From the NCBI RefSeq assembly GCF_965215815.1, contig NZ_CBDCEO010000012.1:806001-870000 (forward strand): a stretch of 64,000 nt of DNA, written 5' to 3'. The notes under the pieces were generated by a model that ran no database searches, was not told the DNA's origin, and was given only the letters and a program-made list of their open reading frames with translations. Position numbers and translations under genes: made by a program. Each line of letters starts with the position of its first letter. Within the stretch, counting starts at the first letter, position 1. This document shows positions 16,089-24,865 of this stretch, one piece after another. This DNA is from Poriferisodalis sp965215815 (GTDB taxonomy: Bacteria; Actinomycetota; Acidimicrobiia; Acidimicrobiales; Poriferisodalaceae).

Positions 16089-17231
16089 ATGATCGATTGG
16101 CTCGGCATCGACCATCTGTTCAAGTTGTCTGGTGGCGAGGCGGTGCTGGGATTCCTCACTCCGTTGTTCGTCTGCGCCGCTGTCTTCGTAGCGCACATGA
16201 TCTTGCCCGCCCGGCGTGTGACCGGCTACGTCGCCGACCGCGAGACCGGCGAGCTCCGCAACTACCGGCTCAACGGATTGGCGGTGTTCGTGCTTGCGCA
16301 CATCGTGTGGTGGTTCGAGCTCACCGGAATGCCGCGGGATTGGTTCTACCGGTCCGCCATGTACGCAGTGGCCGGCGGACTGGTCATCGGCATCATCGCG
16401 ACCACCGTCTTGGTGTTCACTCAGCCTGAAGGCGAGCAGAAGAACCGCTTCTTGGCCTGGTGGTTTGGGCGGGCGCAAGAACTGCAGTACTTCAAGGGCC
16501 GCTTCGACCTCAAGATGTACTTCTACATCGTCGGCGGCACGATGCTGTCACTCAACGCGTGGTCCGGGGCGGTCTGGCACAACGAGAACGTTGCCGATGC
16601 CAACCCCAACCCCGGCCTGTTCCTCTACGTCGCCATCAACTCTTTCTACATCCTTGACTATTTCGTCTTCGAACGGGTGCAGCTCTACACATACGATCTC
16701 ATCCACGAGAACATCGGTTTCAAGCTCACTTGGGGCGGACCATTCGTGTGGGGCTGGATGTTCGTTCTGCCGATGTGGGGCATGGCCCCGGTCGCCGATC
16801 CAGGTTTCTCGAATGGATGGACATACTTCTGGCTGATCGGTTCGGCGGCGCTCTTCTTGGTGGGCTGGGTGATCTCTCGTGGCGCCAACCTGCAGAAGTA
16901 CACCTTCAAGCGGTGGCCCGAACGCAAGTTTCTCGGCATCATCGAGCCGGAGGTCATCGAGGCCGGCGATCGCAAGATCCTGTGCAGTGGACTCTGGGGG
17001 GCGGCGAGGCACTTCAACTACTTTGGCGAAGGACTTTATGGGGTGTCCATGGGGCTTGTCTTCGGACATTTCACTAACCTGTGGGCCTGGACATACGCCA
17101 TATTCGTTGTGTCAATGTTCGTTCCGCGCCAAGTCGAAGACGACAAGCGCTGTGCTGTCAAGTATGGCCCTGAAAAGTGGGCGGAGTACAAGGCTCGAGT
17201 TCCCTACAGGATCGTTCCCGGCATCTACTAG
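16089..17231 (+). CDS. ERG4/ERG24-family (sterol C14/C24-reductase-like) membrane protein, copy 1
   Basis: 380-residue polytopic membrane protein with about eight to ten hydrophobic segments. The C-terminal half carries the family signatures: KYTFKRWPERKFLG, ILCSGLWGAARHFNYFGEG (compare LLxSGWWGxxRHxNYxGD) and DDKRCAVKYGPEKWAEYK, ending YRIVPGIY, which is also how eukaryotic C14 and DHCR7 reductases end. These enzymes use NADPH to reduce sterol double bonds; bacterial members may act on other isoprenoids. ATG 16089 follows a GAAGGGG stretch. It is the first of two tandem paralogues with a 39-bp gap, divergent from the selenocysteine redoxin. Confidence 0.8.
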   Translation: MIDWLGIDHLFKLSGGEAVLGFLTPLFVCAAVFVAHMILPARRVTGYVADRETGELRNYRLNGLAVFVLAHIVWWFELTGMPRDWFYRSAMYAVAGGLVIGIIATTVLVFTQPEGEQKNRFLAWWFGRAQELQYFKGRFDLKMYFYIVGGTMLSLNAWSGAVWHNENVADANPNPGLFLYVAINSFYILDYFVFERVQLYTYDLIHENIGFKLTWGGPFVWGWMFVLPMWGMAPVADPGFSNGWTYFWLIGSAALFLVGWVISRGANLQKYTFKRWPERKFLGIIEPEVIEAGDRKILCSGLWGAARHFNYFGEGLYGVSMGLVFGHFTNLWAWTYAIFVVSMFVPRQVEDDKRCAVKYGPEKWAEYKARVPYRIVPGIY

Positions 17232-17270
17232 TACCGGCTTGCTATTTCAGTAGCAAAAGGGAGGCCTGCC

Positions 17271-18407
17271 ATGTTTGAGCGGCTTGGTGTCGGACACTTG
17301 GTCGAGCTGACTGCGACCGAGGCGCTGCTGGGATTTCTCACTCCGCTGTTCGTGTTTGCCGCCTTCTTCGTGCTGCAGATGGTCCTGCCCGGAAGGCACG
17401 TTTCCAGCTATGTCGTCGATCGCGAAACCGGCCTGCCCCGCAGCTACCGTCTCAACGGCCTGCTGGTGTTCGTCGTGGCCCAAGTGCTGTGGTGGTTCGA
17501 ACTCACAGGCATGCCACGCGACTGGTTCTACCGTTCATCGCTGTACGCCGTGGCCGGCGGCACGGTGCTCGCCCTCATCGGGACCCTCATCGCAGTTTTC
17601 AGCCAGCCCCCCGGAGAGGTGAAGAACAAGTTCTTGGCGTGCTGGTTCGGGCGCGCCCAGGAGATGCAGTTCTTCAACGACCGCTTCGATCTCAAGATGT
17701 ACCTCTATGTGGTCGGCGGGACGATGCTGTCGCTCAATGCCTTTTCCGGCGCGGTCTGGCACTACAACAAATACGAAGACCCAAATCCAGGCGTCTTCAT
17801 GTTTGCGGCGTTCTTCACCTTCTATGTGTTCGACTACTTCGTGTTCGAGCGGGTGCAGCTCTATACATACGACGTCATCTACGAGCGTCTGGGCTTCAAG
17901 ATATTCTGGGGGGGTCTCATCGTATACGGCTGGATGTTCATCATTCCGATGTGGGGCATGGCAGCGCATCCAGATCCGGGGCTCGCGGCAGGATGGCGTT
18001 ATCTCTGGTTGATCGGGACGCCAGCGTTGTTCGCCGTCGGATGGTGCATCACCCGTGGTACCAACATGCAGAAATACACGTTCAAGCGGTGGCCTGAGCG
18101 CAAGTTCCTCGGAATCTTTGAGCCGCGCTTCATCGAGGCCGGCGAGCGCAAGATTCTCTGCAGCGGCTTCTGGGGCGTCGCCCGTCATTTCAACTATATG
18201 GGCGAGGGGTTCTTCGGACTGTCGATCGCCTTGGTCTGGGGCCACTTCGGCAACCTCTGGGCGTGGATATATTTCGCCTACGTCGTTGCGTTGTTCACCT
18301 ACCGCCAGATCGACGACGACAAGCGCTGCGCTGAGAAATACGGCCCTGGCAAGTGGGCGGAGTACCAGGAGCGGGTCCGGTATCGGATCATTCCTGGCAT
18401 CTACTGA
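17271..18407 (+). CDS. ERG4/ERG24-family (sterol-reductase-like) membrane protein, copy 2
   Basis: 378 residues, collinear with and closely similar to the preceding gene over its whole length (for example FELTGMPRDWFYRSSLYAVA and FDLKMYLYVVGGTMLSLN in both). It carries the same C-terminal signature (ILCSGFWGVARHFNYMGEG, DDKRCAEKYGPGKWAEYQ, YRIIPGIY). A clean Shine-Dalgarno (AGGGAGG) precedes ATG 17271. The pair arose by tandem duplication and probably forms one operon. The differences are spread along the protein rather than localised, so the copies may act at different double bonds or on different substrates. Confidence 0.8.
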   Translation: MFERLGVGHLVELTATEALLGFLTPLFVFAAFFVLQMVLPGRHVSSYVVDRETGLPRSYRLNGLLVFVVAQVLWWFELTGMPRDWFYRSSLYAVAGGTVLALIGTLIAVFSQPPGEVKNKFLACWFGRAQEMQFFNDRFDLKMYLYVVGGTMLSLNAFSGAVWHYNKYEDPNPGVFMFAAFFTFYVFDYFVFERVQLYTYDVIYERLGFKIFWGGLIVYGWMFIIPMWGMAAHPDPGLAAGWRYLWLIGTPALFAVGWCITRGTNMQKYTFKRWPERKFLGIFEPRFIEAGERKILCSGFWGVARHFNYMGEGFFGLSIALVWGHFGNLWAWIYFAYVVALFTYRQIDDDKRCAEKYGPGKWAEYQERVRYRIIPGIY

Positions 18408-18430
18408 GCGGGCCCATCGCGGCGCTGGGG

Positions 18431-18504
18431 TGGGCGCTGCAGGACTCGAACCTGCGACCCCCTCCTTGTAAGGGAGGTGCTCTCGCCAGCTGAGCTAAGC
18501 GCCC
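18431..18504 (-). tRNA. tRNA-Val(TAC)
   Basis: The minus strand reads GGGCGCT..., D-arm TAGCTCAGCTGGCGAGAGCA, anticodon stem CCTCC with loop CTTACAA and GGAGG, T-arm GGTTCGAGTCC, closing AGCGCCC plus discriminator A. All four stems pair and the anticodon TAC reads valine GUA/GUG. The 3' CCA is not encoded (ACCC follows). Confidence 0.95.
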
Positions 18505-18525
18505 CCGTCGGCCGGGTCTCGCAGG

Positions 18526-19293
18526 CTACCGGTGGTCGTGGCGCCCGAAGCCGTCGAGCAGGCTTGCCAGCTGCGCTGTGCTCGTGGCGATCGGTCCCCG
18601 GCGCTGGCTGTGTTCGAGATGGAACAGCTCCCTGCCGTGCGTCTCGCCGGTCCACGCCCCCGCCTCGGCGCAGATCAGCACCCCAGCGGCATAGTCCCAG
18701 ACGCCATGATTCGAGTTGAGGTCGAGGTAGGCATCGAGCCGGCCACAGGCGACGGCGCACAGGTCCAGCGCGGCCGACCCGAGGACTCGGACTTGCCAAC
18801 CGGGCAATTCGGGGCCGGGGCGTCCGGAGACGCCGATGATCGCTCGCTCGGGTCCGGTGCAATTGCTTGGGCTGATCGGGTGGCCGTCACAGTGTGCGCC
18901 TCCGCCGGTAACTGCCGTGAATTCCTCGCCCGAGACGAGGTGGCGTACGAGACCTGCCACTGGCGTGAGACCTTCGACGACGCAGAGGCTGATGCAGTAG
19001 TGCGGGATGCGACGTGAGGCATTGGTGGAGCCATCGACAGGATCCACGATGACGGTCTCGTTACCGACCCCACGGCGCAGACCTGATTCCTCGCTGAGCA
19101 CGCTCACGCCTGCCGCGTCGAGCACGTCCAGCGCTGCAACGTCGGCCACTTGATCGAGTGCGTACTGGTCCGGTCGGTCGCCGCTCTGCGTCCATCGATC
19201 AAAGGTGCGTAGCGCTGCTGCCACCGAATCAGCGGTTCGCCGAAGCAGGCCCAGCCAGTCGTCGCCTGCAACGGTCATCGCGAATCCCGGCAC
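18526..19293 (-). CDS. Inositol-monophosphatase-family phosphatase
   Basis: 255 residues. The lithium-sensitive phosphatase signatures are present: the metal-binding Glu pair in LSEESGLRRG, the core motif VDPVDGSTN with catalytic Asp/Asp/Thr, and the C-terminal GVWDYAAGVLICAEAGA. Family members hydrolyse myo-inositol phosphates, fructose-1,6-bisphosphate, histidinol phosphate or PAP; the motifs do not separate these. It starts at 19293 (MPGFAM), with an alternative Met five residues in. It lies just upstream of the tRNA-Val gene on the same strand. Confidence 0.82.
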   Translation of the reverse strand: MPGFAMTVAGDDWLGLLRRTADSVAAALRTFDRWTQSGDRPDQYALDQVADVAALDVLDAAGVSVLSEESGLRRGVGNETVIVDPVDGSTNASRRIPHYCISLCVVEGLTPVAGLVRHLVSGEEFTAVTGGGAHCDGHPISPSNCTGPERAIIGVSGRPGPELPGWQVRVLGSAALDLCAVACGRLDAYLDLNSNHGVWDYAAGVLICAEAGAWTGETHGRELFHLEHSQRRGPIATSTAQLASLLDGFGRHDHR

Positions 19294-19476
19294 GGGTCAC
19301 GCTGCCACTGCGGGAGGCTCTGCCGGATCCGAGCGAGTCGAACTCCGGGCGGCATCGAGCGGAGGGTAGCGGTCCGCTGCCACCTCTGCGGATCGGATCG
19401 CGCAAACCTGTCGAGCCGCACCGTGCGGGGCTATAGCCTCCGCGCATTGTCCCGGCGCCACATGGGGAGCGTCCCG

Positions 19477-20046
19477 ATGGCAGCGATCGACATCACCGGC
19501 TACGTAGCAAGCCTGAAGGACCATGCACATGCGCATGGCTTTCACATCCACGACGAGCGGCAATTCATCGAGACCTACAGCCTGCGCCAGACCTGGGAAG
19601 TGGATCTGCATCCGGCCGAGGCGTGCGGCGGTCCGCTCGACTTGCACCTGACATTGGAAGCTGACCCGCGCACGCTCCTGTCGTTCGAAGAGGTCCTGTG
19701 GGCGATGCCCGAAGATGATCTTCCGCCCGATGAATTCTGGTTGCCGCTGCTCTTCACCTGGGCGCTCCCGCCACTCGATCACAGCCCCGACATGCTCGTG
19801 CTGGCCACCGATCTGGCGGGTCTGGGAGGCACGGCCCTGCCCGTGGAAGTATCCGCAATCGACTCCCTGATATCGGTGACCGACCCGACCAAGCGGACGC
19901 TCATGATCGTGGCCCGCAGAGAATTGTCGCTCCAAGCCCTGCTGCAAGGCGAGGACGACATGTGTGCGCCGTTCGACCTCTGCGCCAAGATCTGCGACTA
20001 CCTGCTGCACCACGCCAACGACTGGTACGACGACGTATCTGCCTAG
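19477..20046 (+). CDS. Conserved-looking protein of unknown function
   Basis: 189 residues from ATG 19477, preceded by GGGGAG at 8-base spacing; ATG 19462 is an alternative. I do not recognise the family. The protein is acidic with no signal peptide or membrane segment. It alternates predicted strands and helices, for example VDLHPAEACGGPLDLHLTLE, FWLPLLFTWALPPLDHS and a C-terminal helical part with CAPFDLCAKICDYLLHH (three Cys). Codon use matches its neighbours. It is divergent from the inositol-phosphatase gene (183-bp gap) and convergent with the peptide transporter operon. Confidence 0.65.
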   Translation: MAAIDITGYVASLKDHAHAHGFHIHDERQFIETYSLRQTWEVDLHPAEACGGPLDLHLTLEADPRTLLSFEEVLWAMPEDDLPPDEFWLPLLFTWALPPLDHSPDMLVLATDLAGLGGTALPVEVSAIDSLISVTDPTKRTLMIVARRELSLQALLQGEDDMCAPFDLCAKICDYLLHHANDWYDDVSA

Positions 20047-20069
20047 CCCGGGGCCAGCTTCTGGTGCGT

Positions 20070-21191
20070 TCAGCTGGTCTGGATGACGACGCCGGCCTCG
20101 CTGACGCGGCCTGAAGAGATATTGCGCTCGAGTGCGTCGGCGGCCTCCGGGGAGCCGACCGGATAGAAGCACCGGTACACATGGCCGTTGTCGGCCGCAG
20201 CGTCGTCGAGGTCGCGGGCGTCCGGGTCGCGAACCGTCGGCGCCGCAATCAAGGCCGGCTCCTCTGCGACACACAGCTCCTGCGCGTACTTGCAGCGAGG
20301 TGCGAACTTGCAGCCAGGACCCAAACGGGTCATCTCGGGCGGCTGACCGCCGATGATCTCCAAGCGGGCGTGACTGTCGTCGGTGACTTTCGGGATCGAC
20401 CGGAACAGCGCTTCGGTGTAGGGCATCTTCATGTTGCGGAACAGCGTCGTGGTGGGAGCGCGTTCCACAATCCGTCCCGCGTACATCACGATGACCTCGT
20501 CGGTGCGGCCCGCCACGATCCCCAAGTCGTGAGTGATGAGCACCAGCGACATGTCACGCTCAGCTCGCTGGGTCTCCAGCAGGTCCAGAATCTGCGCTTG
20601 CACCGTCACGTCGAGCGCCGTCGTTGGCTCGTCGGCAATCAGCAGCCGGGGACTGCACGCCAGCGCGATAGCGATCACGATGCGCTGGCGCATGCCGCCT
20701 GAGAGTTGGTGGGGGTACTCGTCGATTCGGCGCTGGGGCTCGGGAATGCCCACCTCATCGAGCAGCTCGAGCGCAGCCGAGCGTGCGGCGCGTGCCCCCA
20801 GGTCCCGATGCACCCGCAGGCCCTCACCCACCTGCCGGCCGATCTTCATCACCGGATTCAGCGAGCCCAGCGGATCCTGGAACACCATCGCCAACTGCGG
20901 GCCCCACATGTCGAGCAGTTGGCGGCGACTCAGCGACATCATGTCGATCCCGTCGAAGGTGACCCTCCCTGTCGAGATCACTCCCGATTTCGGCAGCAGC
21001 CGCATGATCGAACGCGACATGACCGACTTGCCTGAACCCGACTCCCCCACCACGCCAAGCCGGGCGCCCTCGGCCAGCGACCAGTCGACGCCGTCCACAG
21101 CCACCAGCGGGCCCGCAACGGTGTTGAAGGTGGTCCGCAGGTCCGATACCTCGAGGAGCGTTGGCGCACTCAGCGGCGCCTGGTCACTCAC
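20070..21191 (-). CDS. Oligopeptide/dipeptide ABC transporter ATPase (OppD-type)
   Basis: 373 residues from GTG 21191, whose GTGA overlaps the stop of the upstream ATPase gene. The complete nucleotide-binding domain has Walker A VVGESGSGKS, Q-loop MVFQDPLGSLNP, signature HQLSGGMRQR, Walker B LLIADEPTTALD and H-loop ITHD. The C-terminal oligopeptide-transporter region has Cys in GCKFAPRCKYAQELC and a later Cys (YRCFYP), the cluster that binds an iron-sulfur centre in some members. It is the last gene of the five-gene operon and energises import with its unusual partner ATPase. Confidence 0.9.
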   Translation of the reverse strand: MSDQAPLSAPTLLEVSDLRTTFNTVAGPLVAVDGVDWSLAEGARLGVVGESGSGKSVMSRSIMRLLPKSGVISTGRVTFDGIDMMSLSRRQLLDMWGPQLAMVFQDPLGSLNPVMKIGRQVGEGLRVHRDLGARAARSAALELLDEVGIPEPQRRIDEYPHQLSGGMRQRIVIAIALACSPRLLIADEPTTALDVTVQAQILDLLETQRAERDMSLVLITHDLGIVAGRTDEVIVMYAGRIVERAPTTTLFRNMKMPYTEALFRSIPKVTDDSHARLEIIGGQPPEMTRLGPGCKFAPRCKYAQELCVAEEPALIAAPTVRDPDARDLDDAAADNGHVYRCFYPVGSPEAADALERNISSGRVSEAGVVIQTS

Positions 21192-22903
21192 GACGCCCAC
21201 TGGGGAGCCGAGCTCATCTGGACCCGCACCGGCGGCGCGTGCTCGCCGAACAGCGGCGTGTGGCAGGCGACGAATCGCCCCGGGGCGATCTCTCGCATCT
21301 CGGGCTCCTCGGCGGCACAGCGTGCAGCAGCCAGCGGGCAGCGGGTGCGGAAACGGCAACCCGACGGCGGCGCCATCGGCGACGGCAGCTCCCCGCCGAT
21401 GCGACCGGAGCCAAGATCGGCCTCTGGGTCGGGATGCGGGATCGCCGCCAGCAGCAACTCGGTGTACGGGTGGGCGGGCTGCGCAAACATCGCATCGGGT
21501 TCGCTGACCTCGCACAGCTTGCCGAGATACATCACCGCCACCCGGTCGCTCACGTTCTTGACCACCGCCAGATCGTGTGCGATGAACACCAGCGTCAGAC
21601 CCATGAGGTTCTTGAGGTCCTCGAGCAGGTTGAGGATCTGGGCCTGCACCGAGACGTCCAGCGAGGACACCGGCTCGTCGCAGATGATCACCTGGGGCAC
21701 GCTGACGAGCGCTCGGGCGATGGAGAGCCGCTGCGCCTGACCGCCGGAGAACTCCCACGGGCGGCGATCCAGGGCATCCTCGGGGTTGATCCCCACATAG
21801 GTCAGCACCTCGCGCACCCGCGGTTCGGCGCGCTCTCGCAGGATCTGACGGTTCGCCCTGTAGCGGCGCAGCACCCACCAGAACAGAAACGAGTCCACGG
21901 CACCCGAGACGACCAAGACAATCAGCTTTGGGGCGTCGTCAAGACCTGCAACGTAGAAGACCTGCAGGACCACCATGGCACTCAGCGTTGTAGCCACGGC
22001 GCTGGCGCCTGCCCGTTCGGGCTTCGCGAGCGACGCCACCAGCCACACGATGAGCAATGCGGTGAGCAGGCTCAGCCCACCGGAGTTGAGCCAATGCGCC
22101 CAGCCTCCGAAGCTCGACCACGTGCGCCAAGCCATGAAGGCGCTGGCACCAGTGGTGACGAGCACCCCGGGAAGCCCCACGGCCGCCGGCACGTCTCCGA
22201 ACTGGCGCGACATCAGGCTGAACGGCAGAACCATCGCCAGCATCACCCAGACCAGGCCCAGTATCAGGGCAATCCCTGCGACCAGAAGCGCCAGAGCCAA
22301 CGCCGGAAAGCCGATGACTGCGGCGGGAATCTCCAGCCAGCCGAGCAGCCCCTCTGCGGCCCGCTCCTCGGCGGCCTCGGACACGATCCACAATGCGAAC
22401 GCCACCGACAGCACCAGGCCCAGCAGCCGCAACGGCGCCGCCGCACGCCGCAGCAAGCTCTGGAGCAGGTTGCCGACGCGCCCCAGCCACAACGCCATGG
22501 CCGCTTGCTGGGTCACGTTCTCCCATGCGATGTAGAGCGGCTCGGCCACGATGTCACGAACCCGGCGCCGCGGATTCAGCGATGAAATCGGGTCCTGGTA
22601 GATCATCTGCAGCCGTGGCCGCACTTCGCGCATGGCATCGTCGTCGAGAACGGTCAGTTCCTGGCCGGTGAGCTGCACTGAGCCCGAGGTGGGCCGCGGC
22701 AGCTGCAGGATCGCCCGTCCGGTTGTGCTCTTGCCGCAACCGGATTCACCGACGAGCCCCAGCGTCTCGCCTTCGAGCAGGTCGAGCGAGACGCCCGACA
22801 CCGCATAGACGGTGCGCCCTCCGGCCGCCGGGAACTCCATGACCAGATCCCGAGCGGTGAGGATCGCACCGGAGCGCAAGTGGGCGTTGCCGCTGCCGGC
22901 CAT
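21188..22903 (-). CDS. OppF-type ABC ATPase with a transmembrane domain inserted inside the nucleotide-binding domain
   Basis: 571 residues from ATG 22903 (TAATG overlap with the permease gene). Canonical motifs lie on both sides of an insertion. Before it are Walker A LVGESGCGKST (50-60) and Q-loop MIYQDPISSLNP (100-111). After it are signature FSGGQ (385-389), Walker B VIICDEPVSSLD (405-416), H-loop IAHD (441-444) and a C-terminal Cys set (C516, C522, C529, C547) as in peptide-transporter ATPases. Residues ~127-356 are a membrane domain absent from ordinary OppF (~330 aa). The reading frame is unbroken and every ATPase motif is intact, arguing for a functional protein. It pairs with the OppD-type ATPase downstream. 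Confidence 0.85.
   Translation of the reverse strand: MAGSGNAHLRSGAILTARDLVMEFPAAGGRTVYAVSGVSLDLLEGETLGLVGESGCGKSTTGRAILQLPRPTSGSVQLTGQELTVLDDDAMREVRPRLQMIYQDPISSLNPRRRVRDIVAEPLYIAWENVTQQAAMALWLGRVGNLLQSLLRRAAAPLRLLGLVLSVAFALWIVSEAAEERAAEGLLGWLEIPAAVIGFPALALALLVAGIALILGLVWVMLAMVLPFSLMSRQFGDVPAAVGLPGVLVTTGASAFMAWRTWSSFGGWAHWLNSGGLSLLTALLIVWLVASLAKPERAGASAVATTLSAMVVLQVFYVAGLDDAPKLIVLVVSGAVDSFLFWWVLRRYRANRQILRERAEPRVREVLTYVGINPEDALDRRPWEFSGGQAQRLSIARALVSVPQVIICDEPVSSLDVSVQAQILNLLEDLKNLMGLTLVFIAHDLAVVKNVSDRVAVMYLGKLCEVSEPDAMFAQPAHPYTELLLAAIPHPDPEADLGSGRIGGELPSPMAPPSGCRFRTRCPLAAARCAAEEPEMREIAPGRFVACHTPLFGEHAPPVRVQMSSAPQWAS
21836..22525 (-). other. Coding segment for the ~230-residue membrane insertion in the OppF-type ATPase
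   Basis: The segment encodes about residues 127-356. Hydrophobic stretches lie near 157-174, 192-214, 215-231, 240-259, 277-293, 302-321 and 325-345. Arg-rich flanks (LLRRAAAPLR before, VLRRYRANRQ after) suggest that both ends face the cytoplasm, which would need an even number of crossings. The insertion point is the variable helical subdomain between AEPLY and the helix RVREVLTYVGI. Base composition is as GC-rich as the flanks. Confidence 0.8.
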
Positions 22904-23733
22904 TACAGGACCGACTCCCGCGGCTCCAAGAACTGCTGCAGCTTGTCGCCGACGAAGTTCAGCGCCAGCACCGTGATGAACATGATCATCGCCGGCATCA
23001 GGCTGATGTGCGCAGCGATGTCCAGATTGGTCCGGCCCTTGTTGATCATGTCGCCCCAGGTCGGTGTGGGCGGCGGGACGCTCAACCCCAAGAAGGCCAC
23101 CGAACCCTCGACCACGATGAGGCCCGCCATGATGATGAGCGAGTAGCTGATGAGCGAGGGAGCCACATTGGGCAGCACTTCGCGGAACAGCACCCGGCCG
23201 TCGCGAGCCCCGAGCGTCTTGGCTGCGAGCACGAAGTCCTGGCTGGCCCAGGTCAGCGTCGCTGCACGCACCACCCGCGCAATAGGCGCGATGGACAGCA
23301 GCACAAAGGTGAAAACCAAGATGAAGATTCGTCGCTGGGCCTCGGAGTCCAAGAACAGCACCAGCGCGAGGAACAGGATGAGCGGCGGGATCACGAGCGA
23401 CGCGTTCAGAGCGGCGGTGAGCCAACGATCGGTCCGCCCGCTGTAGTAGCCCGACACCATGCCCAACAAGCCGCCGATCCCCAGAGCCAGCACCGTTCCG
23501 ACCGTCGAGATCACCAGGCTCACCTGCGCCCCGTAGATCACCCGGCTGAACACGTCGCGGCCCACACCGTCATTGCCGAACCAGTACGACAGGCTGGGAC
23601 CATTCTTGGACGTGCCGGGAAACGTCTGGGCGGGGTCCTTGATGGGCAGGACATCGGCGAATATGGCCGAGAGCCCCAGCACGACCAGGTAAACCACGGC
23701 CAGCCAGAAGAAGAATCCGAGCTGCTTACGCAC
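22903..23733 (-). CDS. Peptide-type ABC transporter permease (OppC-type)
   Basis: 276 residues from GTG 23733, preceded by AGGGAG at 10-base spacing; GTG 23754 would add seven residues and overlap the upstream gene by 29 bases instead of 8. The N-terminal segment and periplasmic-type loop end in WFGNDGVGRDVFSRVIYGAQ, the OppC hallmark. The EAA loop is AAKTLGARDGRVLFREVLPN. It ends with EPRESVL, one base overlapping the ATPase gene. It forms the translocation channel with the OppB-type subunit. Confidence 0.88.
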   Translation of the reverse strand: MRKQLGFFFWLAVVYLVVLGLSAIFADVLPIKDPAQTFPGTSKNGPSLSYWFGNDGVGRDVFSRVIYGAQVSLVISTVGTVLALGIGGLLGMVSGYYSGRTDRWLTAALNASLVIPPLILFLALVLFLDSEAQRRIFILVFTFVLLSIAPIARVVRAATLTWASQDFVLAAKTLGARDGRVLFREVLPNVAPSLISYSLIIMAGLIVVEGSVAFLGLSVPPPTPTWGDMINKGRTNLDIAAHISLMPAMIMFITVLALNFVGDKLQQFLEPRESVL

Positions 23734-24865
23734 GGGCGCCGATCTCCCTGCCACGCAGCCGCGGATCGAGCGCCAGATAGAGGAAGTCGGACATGGTGAG
23801 CACGGCGATGTACAGCGTCGAGATCACCAGCACCCCGCCCTGCACGGCGATGAAGTCACGCTGGGTCACGCCCAGAAAGATGTATGCGCCCACGCCCGGG
23901 ATCGTGAAGATGAATTCGACGATGAGTGCGCCGCCGATCAGCAGGCCGACCGTCAGCCCAACCACGGTCAGCAGGGTGAAGCTCGACGGCCGCAGCGCAT
24001 GCCGCCACAAGATCCGCCTGGTGGGCAGTCCCTTGCTGCGAGCCAGATCGATGAACGGCAGCCGCAGCGTGCCGATCATGTCCGAGCGCAGCAGCCGCAT
24101 GAACACGGCGGCCTGCCCCATCGCGAGCGACAACGACGGCAGCAGCAGATGCTTGAAGTGCAGCACGACGTTGTCGCCCAGAGGCACATAGCGCGCGGCG
24201 GGCAATGCGTGGAATCCGAACTGATTGCCGGCGACGCTGATCCCGCCGATTGCCAAGAACAGCACGAGCATCACCGCGAGCACGTAGTTGGGCGTTGCCA
24301 GGAATCCCAGCATCACGTTGTTGATCGCACGGTCCGATCCCGAGCCCTGCCGGTACCCCGCCCACACGCCGAGCGGCAGCGACACCACCAGGGCAATCAC
24401 CACCGAGTAGGACATGAGCTGCAGGGTCGGCGTCATGGATCGTGAGATGCCGTCAGCGATGTCCTCGCGCAGCACGATCGAGCTCCCCAGGTCGCCGAGC
24501 AGCACACCGCCGAGCCAATTGCCGTATCGGCTGAAGAAGGGCTCGTCCAAGCCCAGCTCGGTACGGACGATCTCGATCTGGTCCGGCGTCGCAGCGGGCC
24601 CCAAGATGTTGATGGCCGGATCGCCGGGCAGGCTCGCCATCAGCGCGAACACCACGAACGACACCCCGACCAGGATCGGTATCACGCTCGCGATCCGGCG
24701 CAGCGCATAGCGCCCGTCGGCGATCACCGCGCCCGCCGTGCCGATTGCCACGAGCACGCCGAAGGTCCAGCTGAACGGGGGTCGGAAGAACCACGCCCAC
24801 GCAACCGTGGCGATCAGAGCAACGGCGATGATGCGCCCGAGTTGGTCGCGGAGGATCTGCTTCAT
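23726..24865 (-). CDS. Peptide-type ABC transporter permease (OppB-type) with N-terminal membrane extension
   Basis: 379 residues from ATG 24865. The OppB core is clear: VIPILVGVSFVVFALMASLPGD, LGLDEPFFSRYGNWLGGVLLGDLG, and the EAA loop DLARSKGLPTRRILWRHALRP. Before the usual first membrane helix there are about 55 extra residues with one or two additional hydrophobic segments (IIAVALIATVAWAWFF, GVLVAIGTAGAVI). OppB proteins are typically 310-340 residues, so this is a genuine extension or starts at an unusually upstream codon. It is translationally coupled to the next permease gene. Confidence 0.85.
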   Translation of the reverse strand: MKQILRDQLGRIIAVALIATVAWAWFFRPPFSWTFGVLVAIGTAGAVIADGRYALRRIASVIPILVGVSFVVFALMASLPGDPAINILGPAATPDQIEIVRTELGLDEPFFSRYGNWLGGVLLGDLGSSIVLREDIADGISRSMTPTLQLMSYSVVIALVVSLPLGVWAGYRQGSGSDRAINNVMLGFLATPNYVLAVMLVLFLAIGGISVAGNQFGFHALPAARYVPLGDNVVLHFKHLLLPSLSLAMGQAAVFMRLLRSDMIGTLRLPFIDLARSKGLPTRRILWRHALRPSSFTLLTVVGLTVGLLIGGALIVEFIFTIPGVGAYIFLGVTQRDFIAVQGGVLVISTLYIAVLTMSDFLYLALDPRLRGREIGARA

